Assembly (NCBI GenBank): GCA_030648295.1
Contig: JAUSID010000256.1
Span: 1-39,572, forward strand
DNA length: 39,572 bases
Origin: Opitutaceae bacterium
GTDB lineage: Bacteria > Verrucomicrobiota > Verrucomicrobiia > Opitutales > Opitutaceae
Reading direction: 5' to 3'
In this document: positions 25,301 to 32,100 of the stretch, in pieces
Position numbering within the stretch: the first letter of the stretch is position 1
Layout of the letters: each line of letters begins with the position of its first letter
Translations under genes and position numbers: made by a program
The notes under the pieces: model-generated
The model's database searches: none
What the model was told of the DNA's origin: nothing
The model's input: the letters and a program-made list of their open reading frames with translations, nothing else

Positions 25301-25861
25301 CTAGGGCCAGAGCCAGAGGAACACGCAGCCGGAGCCGACGGCGTAGAGCGCGGCGTCGAGGAGATATTTCGCGCTCGATGAGCAGGGACGTGCCATCCAG
25401 ATCGATTCCTGCATGGTCCCGAAGCCGTGGGCGATGAAAGTGACGGCGCCCACGAGCTTGGCCGCCGCGCGGGCGTGGCTGTGATCCAGTCCCAAAAGGC
25501 GCGTCGCCAGGAACGCCGCGACCGCCGCGATGGCGAGGCTCCAAAGGAACCACAGGCCGAGATGTTTTCCCATGTTCGGCGCGCCCGCCGGTGCGAGCAC
25601 GATGTGTCCCACCGGGCCCTCGCGGTATTTCTTCAGCATGGCTTCGCCGCCCATTTCCTTCATGTCGGCGCAATACGGCACGACATACCGGCCGGGCGCC
25701 GGATTGCCGGCGCGGATGGCGTCGCGCACGGCATCCTCGTTGGCGAAGCCGCGGTAATCGGGGGCGTGCCACTTGATGACCATGTGAATGAGCGAACTGA
25801 TCACGAACACGACCACTGCGCTGAGCAGGATCGGAAGCCAGAGGGTGAGGAGGGCAGTCAT
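25301..25861 (-). CDS. Conserved hypothetical membrane protein (four TM)
   Basis: I do not recognise a named family. The 186-aa protein has a transmembrane helix at about 3-30 ('LWLPILLSAVVVFVISSLIH'). A roughly 65-residue extramembrane region follows with 'WHAPDYRGFANEDAVRDAIR' and 'GRYVVPYCADMKEMGGEAML'. Three more helices lie at about 100-120, 133-155 and 165-186. The layout looks familiar from unnamed small inner-membrane proteins of environmental bacteria. The ATG at 25861 is chosen because it begins the first helix; an upstream in-frame ATG at 25891 would add ten residues. No operon partner is evident. Confidence 0.8.
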   Translation of the reverse strand: MTALLTLWLPILLSAVVVFVISSLIHMVIKWHAPDYRGFANEDAVRDAIRAGNPAPGRYVVPYCADMKEMGGEAMLKKYREGPVGHIVLAPAGAPNMGKHLGLWFLWSLAIAAVAAFLATRLLGLDHSHARAAAKLVGAVTFIAHGFGTMQESIWMARPCSSSAKYLLDAALYAVGSGCVFLWLWP

Positions 25862-25954
25862 GGGGTATGGGGGGCGGCCGACTATTCGCACAAACGCGCT
25901 CCTGGCGAAAGCCGGAAATGCGTTGGCGATGATTGAGACGACGTCGGCCCGCGG

Positions 25955-25982
25955 CCTTGGTTCGTCTGGCTATGAAATAACC
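25955..25982 (-). repeat. 28-nt exact copy of 10046-10073 (inverted)
   Basis: The sequence reads GGTTATTTCATAGCCAGACG followed by AACCAAGG on the minus strand and is identical to the copy just downstream of the first receptor. The neighbouring sequence differs. It marks the left border of the low-GC accessory block and may be the end of a mobile palindromic unit. Confidence 0.6.
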
Positions 25983-26002
25983 GGGTTGGTTGCCGCCGTC
26001 CT

Positions 26003-26037
26003 TCTCAGCCTCGTCCGCTCGCGACCTACTCCACTTT
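26003..26037 (-). repeat. 35-bp direct repeat downstream of a cassette-like gene, copy 1
   Basis: Read on the minus strand, it lies just past the stop of the gene at 26052-26603. It matches 29385-29419, which begins at the stop of the gene at 29419-29838, in about 30 of 35 positions. The shared core is AGTAGGTCGCGAG. A GCCCAAC motif (26043-26049) sits between the stop codon and this copy. Confidence 0.6.
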
Positions 26038-26051
26038 AGGAGGTTGGGCAT

Positions 26052-26603
26052 TTACGGCGTGAACGAATATCCGAAATCCCCGATTTGAATGCCGAAGGAC
26101 TTGCCGGGAATGGCGACAACTGAGGGAGCGGAGAGCGTCCGCTCTGCGCCATCTTCACCAGTAGCGACGAACTTCGCGCGATACAGAATATTTCCATCGG
26201 GAAGGGACTCCGGCTTGATCCGAAATGTGACTCCATTCTTGAGCGGAAACACGGATTCCTCACCGAAGAACAGGGTCGCGCGCACTCCATCCAACTCCTC
26301 ATTCTGAAACTTGATCGTGCCGCCAATCGTGGCTTTGCCGTCCTTCACCTTCGAAGCGCGTATCGGACGCGTCAACGATCGCTCGTCCCGCTTGAGGGTG
26401 ATTACCTCGGACCCGGCGTCGAACGAAACGACGGTATAACCGCGAAAAGACTGTCCAATCTTAAGCCACCCCGACGAGCGGTGGTCTTCTGTGTCAGTGA
26501 GCGAAAAGAGTGCTTCTTGGGACGTGATGAAAAAGCCTGAGAATTCAACGTCAGCTCTCAGGCCAACCGTGGACAGCATTAGGATGGCGAGGTAGTGTTT
26601 CAT
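26052..26603 (-). CDS. Hypothetical secreted protein
   Basis: This 183-aa protein has a short signal peptide ('HYLAILMLSTVGLRA') and a soluble beta-rich domain of unknown family ('SGWLKIGQSFRGYTVVSFDA', 'TRPIRASKVKDG', 'IPGKSFGIQIGDFGYSF'). The 'GWLKIGQSFRGY' style recurs in small Verrucomicrobiota periplasmic proteins, but I cannot name a function. The ATG at 26603 is preceded by the motif GTTCGGC (26612-26618 on the minus strand), and a GCCCAAC motif follows the stop by two bases. The gene is less GC-rich than the chromosome on either side. Confidence 0.78.
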   Translation of the reverse strand: MKHYLAILMLSTVGLRADVEFSGFFITSQEALFSLTDTEDHRSSGWLKIGQSFRGYTVVSFDAGSEVITLKRDERSLTRPIRASKVKDGKATIGGTIKFQNEELDGVRATLFFGEESVFPLKNGVTFRIKPESLPDGNILYRAKFVATGEDGAERTLSAPSVVAIPGKSFGIQIGDFGYSFTP

Positions 26604-26854
26604 AGGTTTTCGCCGAACGCCCTAGCGCGGCTGGCGCCGCAACCAAATGGAGTGGAGTGGAGACACAGAGGACACGGAGATTTCAGCGGAGACCACGGAG
26701 AGGAGTTTGAGTTTCGAGTAGCTCGCTCATGCTATAGACAAAATCTTGCTCAAACTGCGCGACGTTTCGACATTCTGATAGAGATGCGCCGCGACCACGG
26801 CCGGCGCGACGCGTGCACCACAACGAAATGGGATCTTCGTTTTCATTGGTGCTC
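26604..26854. other. Spacer with CACAGAG-type sequence
   Basis: No gene is visible. On the plus strand it includes AGACACAGAGGACACGGAG and related units (about 26660-26702), similar to those at 10080-10110. GCCGAAC at 26612-26618 immediately precedes the neighbouring minus-strand start. Confidence 0.45.
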
Positions 26855-27112
26855 TCATACATCAGGACGCGGCATGACGGCTGTGGGCGTTGGCGGCGAC
26901 TTGCTGGGCCTTTTCTTCATTGATATCAAATACCTTCGAGTCACAAGCCACCACCCGATTGCGACGCCGAACACTATGGCGCCGTTTGAAAGAAGGGCCT
27001 CCCATCTCAGCCAATGCATGTCGGTCTGCCAATTGATGGGATTCGCGAAGAAGACCGCGCCTCCAAGCCAGAAGATTGCAGCCAACGCGAGAGCGGAGAG
27101 GACAAGCTTCAT
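26855..27112 (-). CDS. Hypothetical small membrane protein (two TM)
   Basis: The 85-aa protein has two predicted transmembrane helices: 'KLVLSALALAAIFWLGGAVF' and 'NGAIVFGVAIGWWLVTRRYL'. A short polar loop with 'NPINWQTDMHWLRWEA' lies between them and a basic, Pro-rich tail follows. No family is recognised. The ATG at 27112 is preferred over longer options, which run back into the spacer. The last ~35 bases before and at the stop resemble the attC-like sequence at 27135-27198 (CCAC.GC.GTCA.GCC.CGT), suggesting that the gene's end runs into a degenerate boundary site. Confidence 0.68.
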   Translation of the reverse strand: MKLVLSALALAAIFWLGGAVFFANPINWQTDMHWLRWEALLSNGAIVFGVAIGWWLVTRRYLISMKKRPSKSPPTPTAVMPRPDV

Positions 27113-27134
27113 GAGCGGACAGTTTTCGTTCTTT

Positions 27135-27198
27135 GCCCAACGTTCAAGATGAGCACGAGGCGTGACAGCCGTGGTCGTTTGGCTCTGGCGCCTTGGGC
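27135..27198 (-). repeat. attC-like 64-bp site between two cassette-like genes
   Basis: GCCCAAC and GTTCAAG lie at one end (27135-27148) and CTTGGGC at the other (27192-27198), so the ends pair in six of seven positions. On the minus strand the site begins eight bases after the toxin's stop codon and ends about 22 bp before the next gene's ATG. The size and end motifs recall an integron attC. However, the L motif abuts R without the usual spacer and the R'' end has a mismatch, so the identity is uncertain. Confidence 0.42.
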
Positions 27199-27206
27199 CT
27201 CTTTTA

Positions 27207-27500
27207 TTAATGCCGCGACAATCCGAACTCTGGATGCCGGCGATTGTGCCGCAACACCAGGACACGCACTTCACCGCGAACAATTCGAAAAAGGAAATGG
27301 TACCGGAATATGTGAAGCCGAGCGCGACGAATGTCGTGCTTAAAGAAGCTGAAGTGAGTCGGGTGGGCCGCGATCCGATCTTTCGTGGCCTGTACTTCAG
27401 CGAAAAACTGATCTCCCAACTTGGAGCCGCCTTCCCGGTCGAAGTATTCGAGCGCGAGCCTAAGGTCGGTCTGAACCGCGCGGTGAAAATGCAGATTCAC
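27207..27500 (-). CDS. RelE/ParE-superfamily toxin
   Basis: The 97-aa protein fits the RelE/ParE fold: N-terminal 'HFHRAVQTDLRLALEYFDRE', a second helix ('FFAEVQATKDRIAAHP'), then the beta-sheet with 'RRARLHIFRYHFLFRIVRGE' and 'VRVLVLRHNRRHPEF'. The Arg- and His-rich final strands resemble the mRNA-contacting face of RelE-like RNases or the gyrase-binding face of ParE; which activity applies cannot be told. The GTG at 27500 overlaps the antitoxin's TGA (GTGA), a classical coupled arrangement. Unlike the other toxins in this window, it appears intact. Confidence 0.86.
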   Translation of the reverse strand: MNLHFHRAVQTDLRLALEYFDREGGSKLGDQFFAEVQATKDRIAAHPTHFSFFKHDIRRARLHIFRYHFLFRIVRGEVRVLVLRHNRRHPEFGLSRH

Positions 27501-27709
27501 CTTCCGAGCCCACGACGAAGCTCGTCCCAAGTAATCGACAACTTTGGGTCTTTTTCCATCTGTTCGTCACGTCGGCGTGCTTCCGCGACACCTTCATCCT
27601 CGTCGTCGAGGATAGGTGGCAAGCCTTCAAGCAAGTCCGCCGCAAGTTCGGCTTTCTCACTGGTGGACAACGTGCTTGCCTGCTGTCGAATTTCCTGAAC
27701 TCGAGTCAT
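27497..27709 (-). CDS. Addiction-module antitoxin (TIGR02574-like)
   Basis: The 70-aa protein shows the family pattern 'MTRVQEIRQQASTLSTSEKA', 'ELAADLLEGLPP', then acidic 'DDEDEGVAEARRRDEQ' and a C-terminal toxin-wrapping segment ending 'ITWDELRRGLGR'. Such small proteins neutralise RelE/ParE toxins and are encoded upstream of them. The ATG at 27709 starts the conserved region; longer upstream frames are not supported. It is the first gene of the pair and shares four bases with the toxin gene. Confidence 0.88.
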   Translation of the reverse strand: MTRVQEIRQQASTLSTSEKAELAADLLEGLPPILDDEDEGVAEARRRDEQMEKDPKLSITWDELRRGLGR

Positions 27710-28061
27710 AATGGAAACGGTAGTCCGAAGGCTTTCGAAAGCGAGTGGATTTTGCCCAGACAGAGATGAGAGGACATGGGGTGGTCGAGCGGTTTCATTT
27801 CGGAGTGGGTGAGGTAGCACGCGGCGGGACGGTTGTGGGCTTTGGCTCTAAATATAATTTTCGCGTTCGAGACGGGAAACGTGGCTCAGTAGTCAAATCG
27901 TCATCTGCAACCCGCGGGGCGCTCGCCGCCCCCGCACCCCCGGCTGGGTAACTATACTAAGAAAGCAAAACATCTATATGTAACCAAAACGGGAAAATTT
28001 CCTCTTGACCTCACAAGGCTTCATAGCGGCGACTTGTTCGGCTGATTTCGAGTTGGAACGT
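27710..28061. other. Intergenic region with AT-rich tract
   Basis: No gene is visible. A notably AT-rich stretch at about 27951-28010 contrasts with the GC-rich genome and could hold a promoter, but I cannot place convincing -35 and -10 boxes relative to the antitoxin start 240 bp away. No attC-like ends were found here. Confidence 0.4.
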
Positions 28062-28409
28062 TCATCCGAAAAAGCAGCCGTGCTTATCTTTCGCAATCGC
28101 CTTTAGTGCTTTCTCCAAATCGAAGTAGTACGCCTCGGGCGCATACAATTCCCACTTTCCGGAGGCTCTCATCCAGTAAAGCTTCCACATCTTGCGAAAT
28201 TTGAACCACCGGATCTTCGCGAAGGCGTGAGCCTGAGTCTCGCCGGGGTTCTGAAACATTGGCCGTACCTCGGACAGGAAGACCTCGGCACCTTGGATAT
28301 CAGCTCGAAAATCCAACTGATCCCGGATCTCCGGCTTTGGGCGAATGCTCTCGATAAACCTACCGAGCTGGCGAAGTACTTCCGCAATGTGATCCGGCGA
28401 AAAAGACAT
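28062..28409 (-). CDS. DUF3024 family protein
   Basis: The 115-aa protein matches DUF3024 across its length. It has an N-terminal helix ('DHIAEVLRQLGRFIES'), a middle region ('FLSEVRPMFQNPGE', 'HAFAKIRWFKFRKMWKLYWM') and the signature end 'KWELYAPEAYYFDLEKAL...DKHGCFFG'. The function of DUF3024 is unknown. The ATG at 28409 is preceded by AGGG-like purines. It begins 27 bp after the stop of the hypothetical gene at 28437-28721, suggesting co-transcription. Confidence 0.82.
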   Translation of the reverse strand: MSFSPDHIAEVLRQLGRFIESIRPKPEIRDQLDFRADIQGAEVFLSEVRPMFQNPGETQAHAFAKIRWFKFRKMWKLYWMRASGKWELYAPEAYYFDLEKALKAIAKDKHGCFFG

Positions 28410-28436
28410 TGGTGAAACTGTGGCGCCCTGTGGCTC

Positions 28437-28721
28437 TTACTTGATGTTCCGCGTGATGTACTCAGCGCGTGCTGCGCCGTCGCAAGGCTTCCCTCGTGCC
28501 CGGCACCACAGTTCAAGTTCTAGGACGTCCACCGGTACCTTCTGAACATTGTGGCCATCTTTGATCAGCTGAACCATTTTCTGCTCAGCATTCTCGGCCC
28601 ATTCATCCCACGTGTGTTCAAGCGTATCCTGGTCCACCGAGATGCGCTTAAGGTGTTCCCAATGCTCCTTCTTGTACCAACCGATTCCCATGATTGTCAT
28701 GATATAGTTTTGCCCAGACAT
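28437..28721 (-). CDS. Hypothetical protein
   Basis: I do not recognise this 94-aa soluble protein. It begins 'MSGQNYIMTIMGIGWYKKEH', has a helical, acidic middle ('DQDTLEHTWDEWAENAEQKM') and ends 'RARGKPCDGAARAEYITRNI'. No transmembrane segment is present. The composition is that of a real small cytoplasmic protein. A perfect hairpin at 28744-28765 lies just upstream of its ATG. It is close to the DUF3024 gene downstream. Confidence 0.66.
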   Translation of the reverse strand: MSGQNYIMTIMGIGWYKKEHWEHLKRISVDQDTLEHTWDEWAENAEQKMVQLIKDGHNVQKVPVDVLELELWCRARGKPCDGAARAEYITRNIK

Positions 28722-28743
28722 TATAGCTGCGTGCTCGAGCAGC

Positions 28744-28765
28744 GGGGAAAAGTGTGCTTTTCCCC
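28744..28765 (-). promoter_or_regulatory. Perfect 9-bp-stem hairpin before a cassette-like gene
   Basis: GGGGAAAAG and CTTTTCCCC enclose a TGTG loop, 22 bp before the ATG at 28721. It could be a regulatory hairpin in the leader, a terminator of an upstream transcript read in the other orientation, or an end of the neighbouring insertion-sequence debris. Confidence 0.35.
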
Positions 28766-28849
28766 GGCGACGCGGGTTGCTCCCGGTAAAGGGAGCCTAT
28801 CCGCCTGGATGTGGCGTGAACCAAAACAACCAAATGCGAGAACAAGCAC

Positions 28850-28954
28850 ATGAAGACCCAAGAATACGTGGGCCTCGATGTTCACAAAGATCCGAGCCGA
28901 GGTCGCGGAGCAGTAGCCGCACAACCCATGCCTGGCTCGGCGGGGCGAGAGTAG
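28850..28954 (+). mobile_element. IS110-family transposase N-terminal fragment
   Basis: The frame begins 'MKTQEYVGLDVHKDPSRGRG' and stops after 34 codons. 'YVGLDVHKD' is the conserved first strand of the IS110 DEDD transposase domain, carrying its first catalytic Asp. The remaining ~300 residues are absent, so this is a relic. It lies on the plus strand, opposite to all the intact genes of the surrounding block. Confidence 0.6.
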
Positions 28955-28963
28955 CGTGACGGG

Positions 28964-29266
28964 ATGAAAATCAAGACCTCTCGTTATCATGGCCGCGGCG
29001 TGGAGGAGTTTCTGGCCGAGCATGGCGCCGATGTCACGGGTGTAATCGCCGGTTTCGACCGGCTCCGGCTGCGCGGCAGCTTGCTGGATCTCTACCTGCC
29101 AATGTTCATGTTTCGGGTTGAATCGTGCGCTTCCCCGCGCCGACGGCTGATGACTTCGCGTCTTCGCGTCTTCGCGTGCGACAAGCTCCAGCCGGCCAAG
29201 GCAGAGCTCACGCGAAGCCGCGAAGGACGCGAAGGACGAGTGGCGGCCGCGGTGCCACCGGCGTAA
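28964..29266 (+). pseudogene. Truncated gene of an uncharacterised repetitive family
   Basis: Residues 1-49 ('SRYHGRGVEEFLAEHGADVT', 'GVIAGFDRLRLRGSLLDLYL') look like the N-terminus of an uncharacterised high-copy protein family of environmental bacteria ('...GVL.GFDRLRLRGTL...'), probably transposition-related. After 'DLYLPMFMF' the similarity stops and the frame runs into low-complexity repeats (GCGTCTTCGCGTCTTCGCGT at about 29158-29177). It follows the IS110 fragment by ten bases, so the two may be a joint insertion relic. Confidence 0.45.
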
Positions 29267-29384
29267 TTTCCGGTTACTTTGGCTTTATATATATCATTGC
29301 CTGATCCGTCCGGCCGACGTCTTCGTCCAACCCTCCAGAGGCGGGCAAGCCGTGATGGTGATCGCTCGATACCGTTATAACACC

Positions 29385-29419
29385 TGCTCAGCCCCGTCCC
29401 CTCGCGACCTACTTCACTT
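29385..29419 (-). repeat. 35-bp direct repeat downstream of a cassette-like gene, copy 2
   Basis: This copy begins at the stop codon of the gene at 29419-29838 and matches 26003-26037. In both places it lies immediately downstream of a small minus-strand gene that also has GTTCGGC just before its start, so the flanks of the two genes are related. Confidence 0.6.
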
Positions 29420-29838
29420 CAGACTCCGTTTTCACGAGAGATGAAGGATATGGCGCCGCCATCCGTGCAGACAATTCCATCTGCGCCATACCACGCGCTC
29501 CAAGACTCGAAGCCGCTCGAAAGCGTGAGAAACTCCAAAGTGGCTCCAGCGTGGAAATCGATGATAAGATCGCCGGAACGCTCTCCCATTCGGGACTCGC
29601 GAACGGTGCTGTCGGAAATCACAGCAAGCACTCTAGCGCCGGCGTCGACCGGCTCGCGAAGTCCGAAAAGCTGTCCGTCGTCCTGCGACGTGACAACAAC
29701 GCCCTCAGTCGTGAGCAAACGCCAGCTGGAGTCCGTGGTGACCGTAACGCCATCGGTGAACGCGAATAACCACGTGAAATCTTTCTTCGCGGCTTCAACC
29801 AGCCGCTTTCCGATGATCCATGGAAGTGTCGCCGGCAT
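29419..29838 (-). CDS. Hypothetical protein, immunity-protein-like
   Basis: The 139-aa soluble protein begins 'MPATLPWIIGKRLVEAAKKD' and ends with a beta-rich part ('RSGDLIIDFHAGATLEFLTL', 'SSGFESWSAWYGADGIVC'). The pattern of 'G.L...F..G..L' followed by 'E.W' resembles DUF6188-type proteins, a group often found among small immunity-like genes; this is only a resemblance. The ATG at 29838 is seven bases from the GTTCGGC motif at 29845-29851 (minus strand). An in-frame TTG ten codons upstream falls inside the repeat and is less likely. Confidence 0.7.
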   Translation of the reverse strand: MPATLPWIIGKRLVEAAKKDFTWLFAFTDGVTVTTDSSWRLLTTEGVVVTSQDDGQLFGLREPVDAGARVLAVISDSTVRESRMGERSGDLIIDFHAGATLEFLTLSSGFESWSAWYGADGIVCTDGGAISFISRENGV

Positions 29839-29844
29839 GTTTTT

Positions 29845-29960
29845 GCCGAACAGTATTATTGGGACCAACTGAGTTTGTCTTTGCGCGGCAGGGTGGAGGG
29901 CGTTCGGCGAGGCCCGACATCTGGGATGTCCCTTCGCAAGGTTTTGAACAACAAAATCCG
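29845..29960 (-). repeat. 116-bp direct repeat upstream of a cassette-like gene, copy A
   Basis: This block aligns without gaps to 31167-31282 with about 14 differences. It includes the short dyad GACATC...GATGTC and the conserved end TTTTGAACAACAAAATC. It ends (minus strand) seven bases before the ATG at 29838. A GTTGGGC (plus strand) at 30107-30113 follows the next stop codon, so the whole 29845-30113 spacer is bounded by GCC(G/C)AAC-type motifs. Confidence 0.75.
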
Positions 29961-30121
29961 TTGGCGGGCCGGACCTCCGTGGTGTCCGCTCAAGGGTTTT
30001 CCCGGCCAGGCGGTGAAAAATACTTTACGCATAGGAAAACCACCCGTTATTCCCGGGCACGTTCAACAAAGGTCGTGGTGCGGCTGCGCGCAACACAACC
30101 TTCTGGGTTGGGCCTTTTTGT

Positions 30122-30577
30122 TCACGACTCTTCGGCTGCGTGCAACTCGAACCAGGTCTGAATTTCCGGACTGCTACCAAGTCCTGCCTTTCGCTTTGCT
30201 TCTTCGAGCTCCGCAGATCCGGAATCGCACCAGCCGCGCTTTCTCATAAACTCATTCCATATTTCGATTTCATCCGCGTTTGGCCTGCGACCGCGTTCGA
30301 AACACCACTCGAGAATTTCTTCGTCCGTCCCACCTTGAAGTACGCGTCGTCTAAGCTCCTCGTAGTCGACAGAAAGAAATCTAGTGCAGCGAGCATCGAA
30401 CGATGTTCGATCTGCTGTGCCCGTGGAGTAATCGGCCGGCAGCAGTCCAGTAGAACGCAGTCGCACCTTATCCAGCATTCGGCCGAAAAATACGATTCTA
30501 CCGACTTTCTCGTTGTCACTTCTGAGACCAGGAATTTTCACAGGACCTTTCTCTTTGCCCAGACGAAGGTCAGCCAC
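30122..30577 (-). CDS. DUF5069 family protein
   Basis: The 151-aa protein fits DUF5069: 'LRSDNEKVGRIVFFGRMLDK' followed by 'VRLRSTGLLPADY', 'CTRFLSVDYEELRRRVLQGG', 'TDEEILEWCFERGRRPNADE' and 'IEIWNEFMRKRG' correspond to the family's 'RSP.e.lGG...L.RmlDK.RA', 'f...gid...l...v..G.tD.eileW' and 'i..WN' positions. Its function is unknown. It has a C-terminal extension of about 35 residues. The start is a GTG at 30577. Seven bases after its stop lies GCCCAAC (30107-30113 on the minus strand), as after the neighbouring gene. Confidence 0.8.
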   Translation of the reverse strand: MADLRLGKEKGPVKIPGLRSDNEKVGRIVFFGRMLDKVRLRSTGLLPADYSTGTADRTSFDARCTRFLSVDYEELRRRVLQGGTDEEILEWCFERGRRPNADEIEIWNEFMRKRGWCDSGSAELEEAKRKAGLGSSPEIQTWFELHAAEES

Positions 30578-30692
30578 GACGGGAGCTGGCGCGCCGCGTG
30601 CAGACTTCGGTTTTGGATTTCATAGTGGGCATTCGGCTTTTCATTCGATCGCACGCGGCGTGACAGATCCCGTCGTTGGTTGTACCGACTGG

Positions 30693-30699
30693 GTTCGGC
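30693..30699 (-). repeat. Cassette-boundary-like motif after the gene at 30707
   Basis: GCCGAAC (minus strand) lies seven bases past the stop codon of the 30707-31090 gene and continues as GCCGAACCCAG. The same string with one change, GCCCAACCCAG, follows the stop of the DUF5069 gene at the same distance. I could not find a clear matching R'-type end before the DUF5069 start. Confidence 0.4.
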
Positions 30700-30706
30700 C
30701 TTTCTG

Positions 30707-31090
30707 TCAGTCAAGAAACCACGTGAGTAAATCTTTCGAGGCGAATATCCAAAGCGCCAAGCCCGCCGTATATGCCGCCAAACCGACTGCATCGACCCGC
30801 GAGAACGACGACCGAAGGTGTAATAATTGAAGCACGACGGTGACGAGATAGACAGGTGTGCCGCAGGCCGCGACGGCAAACATGAGCCAAATTGCAGGAA
30901 TGAATGAAATGCCAAGGCTCTTCGGGTCGGGATAACTCATGGTCGGCCAGCGACCGCAACTGATGAACGCGGCGCACGCGAAACCGAGTAGCGCAAGGTA
31001 ACTCATCAGGGGCAGCGCACCCAAGCCAGCGAGTAGCCACCGAAAGCCGACCTCTTCCGCTCCATCTCTTCCATCTGCTGCGGCGGACAT
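30707..31090 (-). CDS. Hypothetical small membrane protein (three TM)
   Basis: The 127-aa protein has three predicted transmembrane helices, at about residues 22-45 ('LGALPLMSYLALLGFACAAF'), 61-90 ('FIPAIWLMFAVAACGTPVYL') and 100-120 ('VDAVGLAAYTAGLALWIFA'). The loop between the first two contains 'RWPTMSYPDP'. No family is recognised. The ATG at 31090 is well placed. It belongs to the block of small minus-strand genes; the 116-bp repeat copy B ends 76 bp upstream. Confidence 0.7.
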   Translation of the reverse strand: MSAAADGRDGAEEVGFRWLLAGLGALPLMSYLALLGFACAAFISCGRWPTMSYPDPKSLGISFIPAIWLMFAVAACGTPVYLVTVVLQLLHLRSSFSRVDAVGLAAYTAGLALWIFASKDLLTWFLD

Positions 31091-31166
31091 AGTGAGGGAG
31101 ATTCTATCGCAGTCGGGGAAACATGGGACGGGCAGTGCACCCCAGGTGCGAGTTCGATGTTCTTTC

Positions 31167-31282
31167 GCCCAACAGTGTTATTGGGACCAACTGAGTTTGT
31201 CTTTGCGCGGTATGGTGGAAGGGGTTCGGCAGGGCCCGACATCTGAGATGTCCGTTCCTACGGTTTTGAACAACAAAATCCC
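31167..31282 (-). repeat. 116-bp direct repeat upstream of a cassette-like gene, copy B
   Basis: Same orientation and length as 29845-29960, about 88% identical by eye. On the minus strand the region is bounded by ACCCAAC (31302-31308) and GTTGGGC (31167-31173), which match the integron R''/R' consensus RYYYAAC/GTTRRRY and would make a 142-bp attC-like site. The interior lacks obvious L-box symmetry. Confidence 0.7.
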
Positions 31283-31308
31283 GCTGGCTCGCATATTCAA
31301 TGTTGGGT

Positions 31309-32079
31309 CGTCGCGATGCTTTCTTTTCGCGCCGGCGAATGCCAAACCGGTCGCATGAGTCCTGCTGACGGCAAAGAGGTCACGCCTGTCTCCTTCGCAG
31401 ACTGAACACGGCACTCGATACCGCACTGCGGCGCGACTCCCGCGCTCCCAAGGCGAGCTTCGCCCCGTCAGTTTCGCGGTGCGACACGAGCGAGTTTCCG
31501 AAAAGTCGGACGCGATACCAGTGCGATAACTTCCGGAATTCCGGTAGATGGGGCGGCGATGCGGAGGGGCGGAGGGGCTCCAGACGGCGGACGGCGGAGG
31601 GCTGAGGGCGGAACTCGGGGCAGAGGTGCAGACGACGGACGGCAGATGGCAGACGGCGGATGCCAGACGACCGATCTGGGTAGATGTCAGAGGTCAGATG
31701 TCAGACGTCAGGGAGAAGCGCCAGTGACACTGCGGCGAGGTGGACGCGAAACGTGGGGCTGAGCGTTTTTCCGAGGACGGTTGGTGAACCGAACAAGCCA
31801 GCCTCGTTACCTCGGCTGCTACGGAATCCGATCGGCCGCGGCGGAGGCGCCGCGGCTCCACGGTACGACAATCCGAAGGACCAATGCACGGGTGTCGCCG
31901 AGGTTCTTCACGTTATACGTTATAATTCACGCCGTGTGCGCCGCCGATAGATAAGGTTGCGGGCGAGACGCCCGCGCTCCCAGGTGGCGCACACTCTTTA
32001 TTGTGAATCGACTGTTCGATTCATCGTATTGGAGACGTGATCCGCCTGGGTTTTCACAGCAGGTGAAACTGCGAAACCC
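31309..32079. repeat. Gene-free region with degenerate purine-rich and palindromic repeats
   Basis: No gene is supported. From about 31553 to 31715 the sequence is a degenerate array of GACGGCGGA, GGCAGATGG and GTCAGA(G/T)GTCAGA units. A palindrome related to the one at 1292 is at 31527-31544. A GCGGGCGAGACGCCCGC hairpin is at 31959-31975. The 25-bp string at 31798-31822 recurs at 32080-32104, overlapping the stop codon of the VWA gene. It looks like a junction between the accessory block and the conserved operon. Confidence 0.6.
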
Positions 32080-32100
32080 CCAGCCTCGTTACCTCGGCTG

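Noticed and set aside
25032-26051. Minus-strand frame of 339 codons overlapping the four-helix membrane gene
   Set aside because: It spans the palindromic repeat and the antisense of two genes. The alternative frame at 25301-25861 encodes clear transmembrane helices.
31178-31426. Possible minus-strand 82-codon gene at the right end of the cassette-like block
   Set aside because: Half of it lies inside the 116-bp repeat copy B, and the rest has no recognisable pattern.
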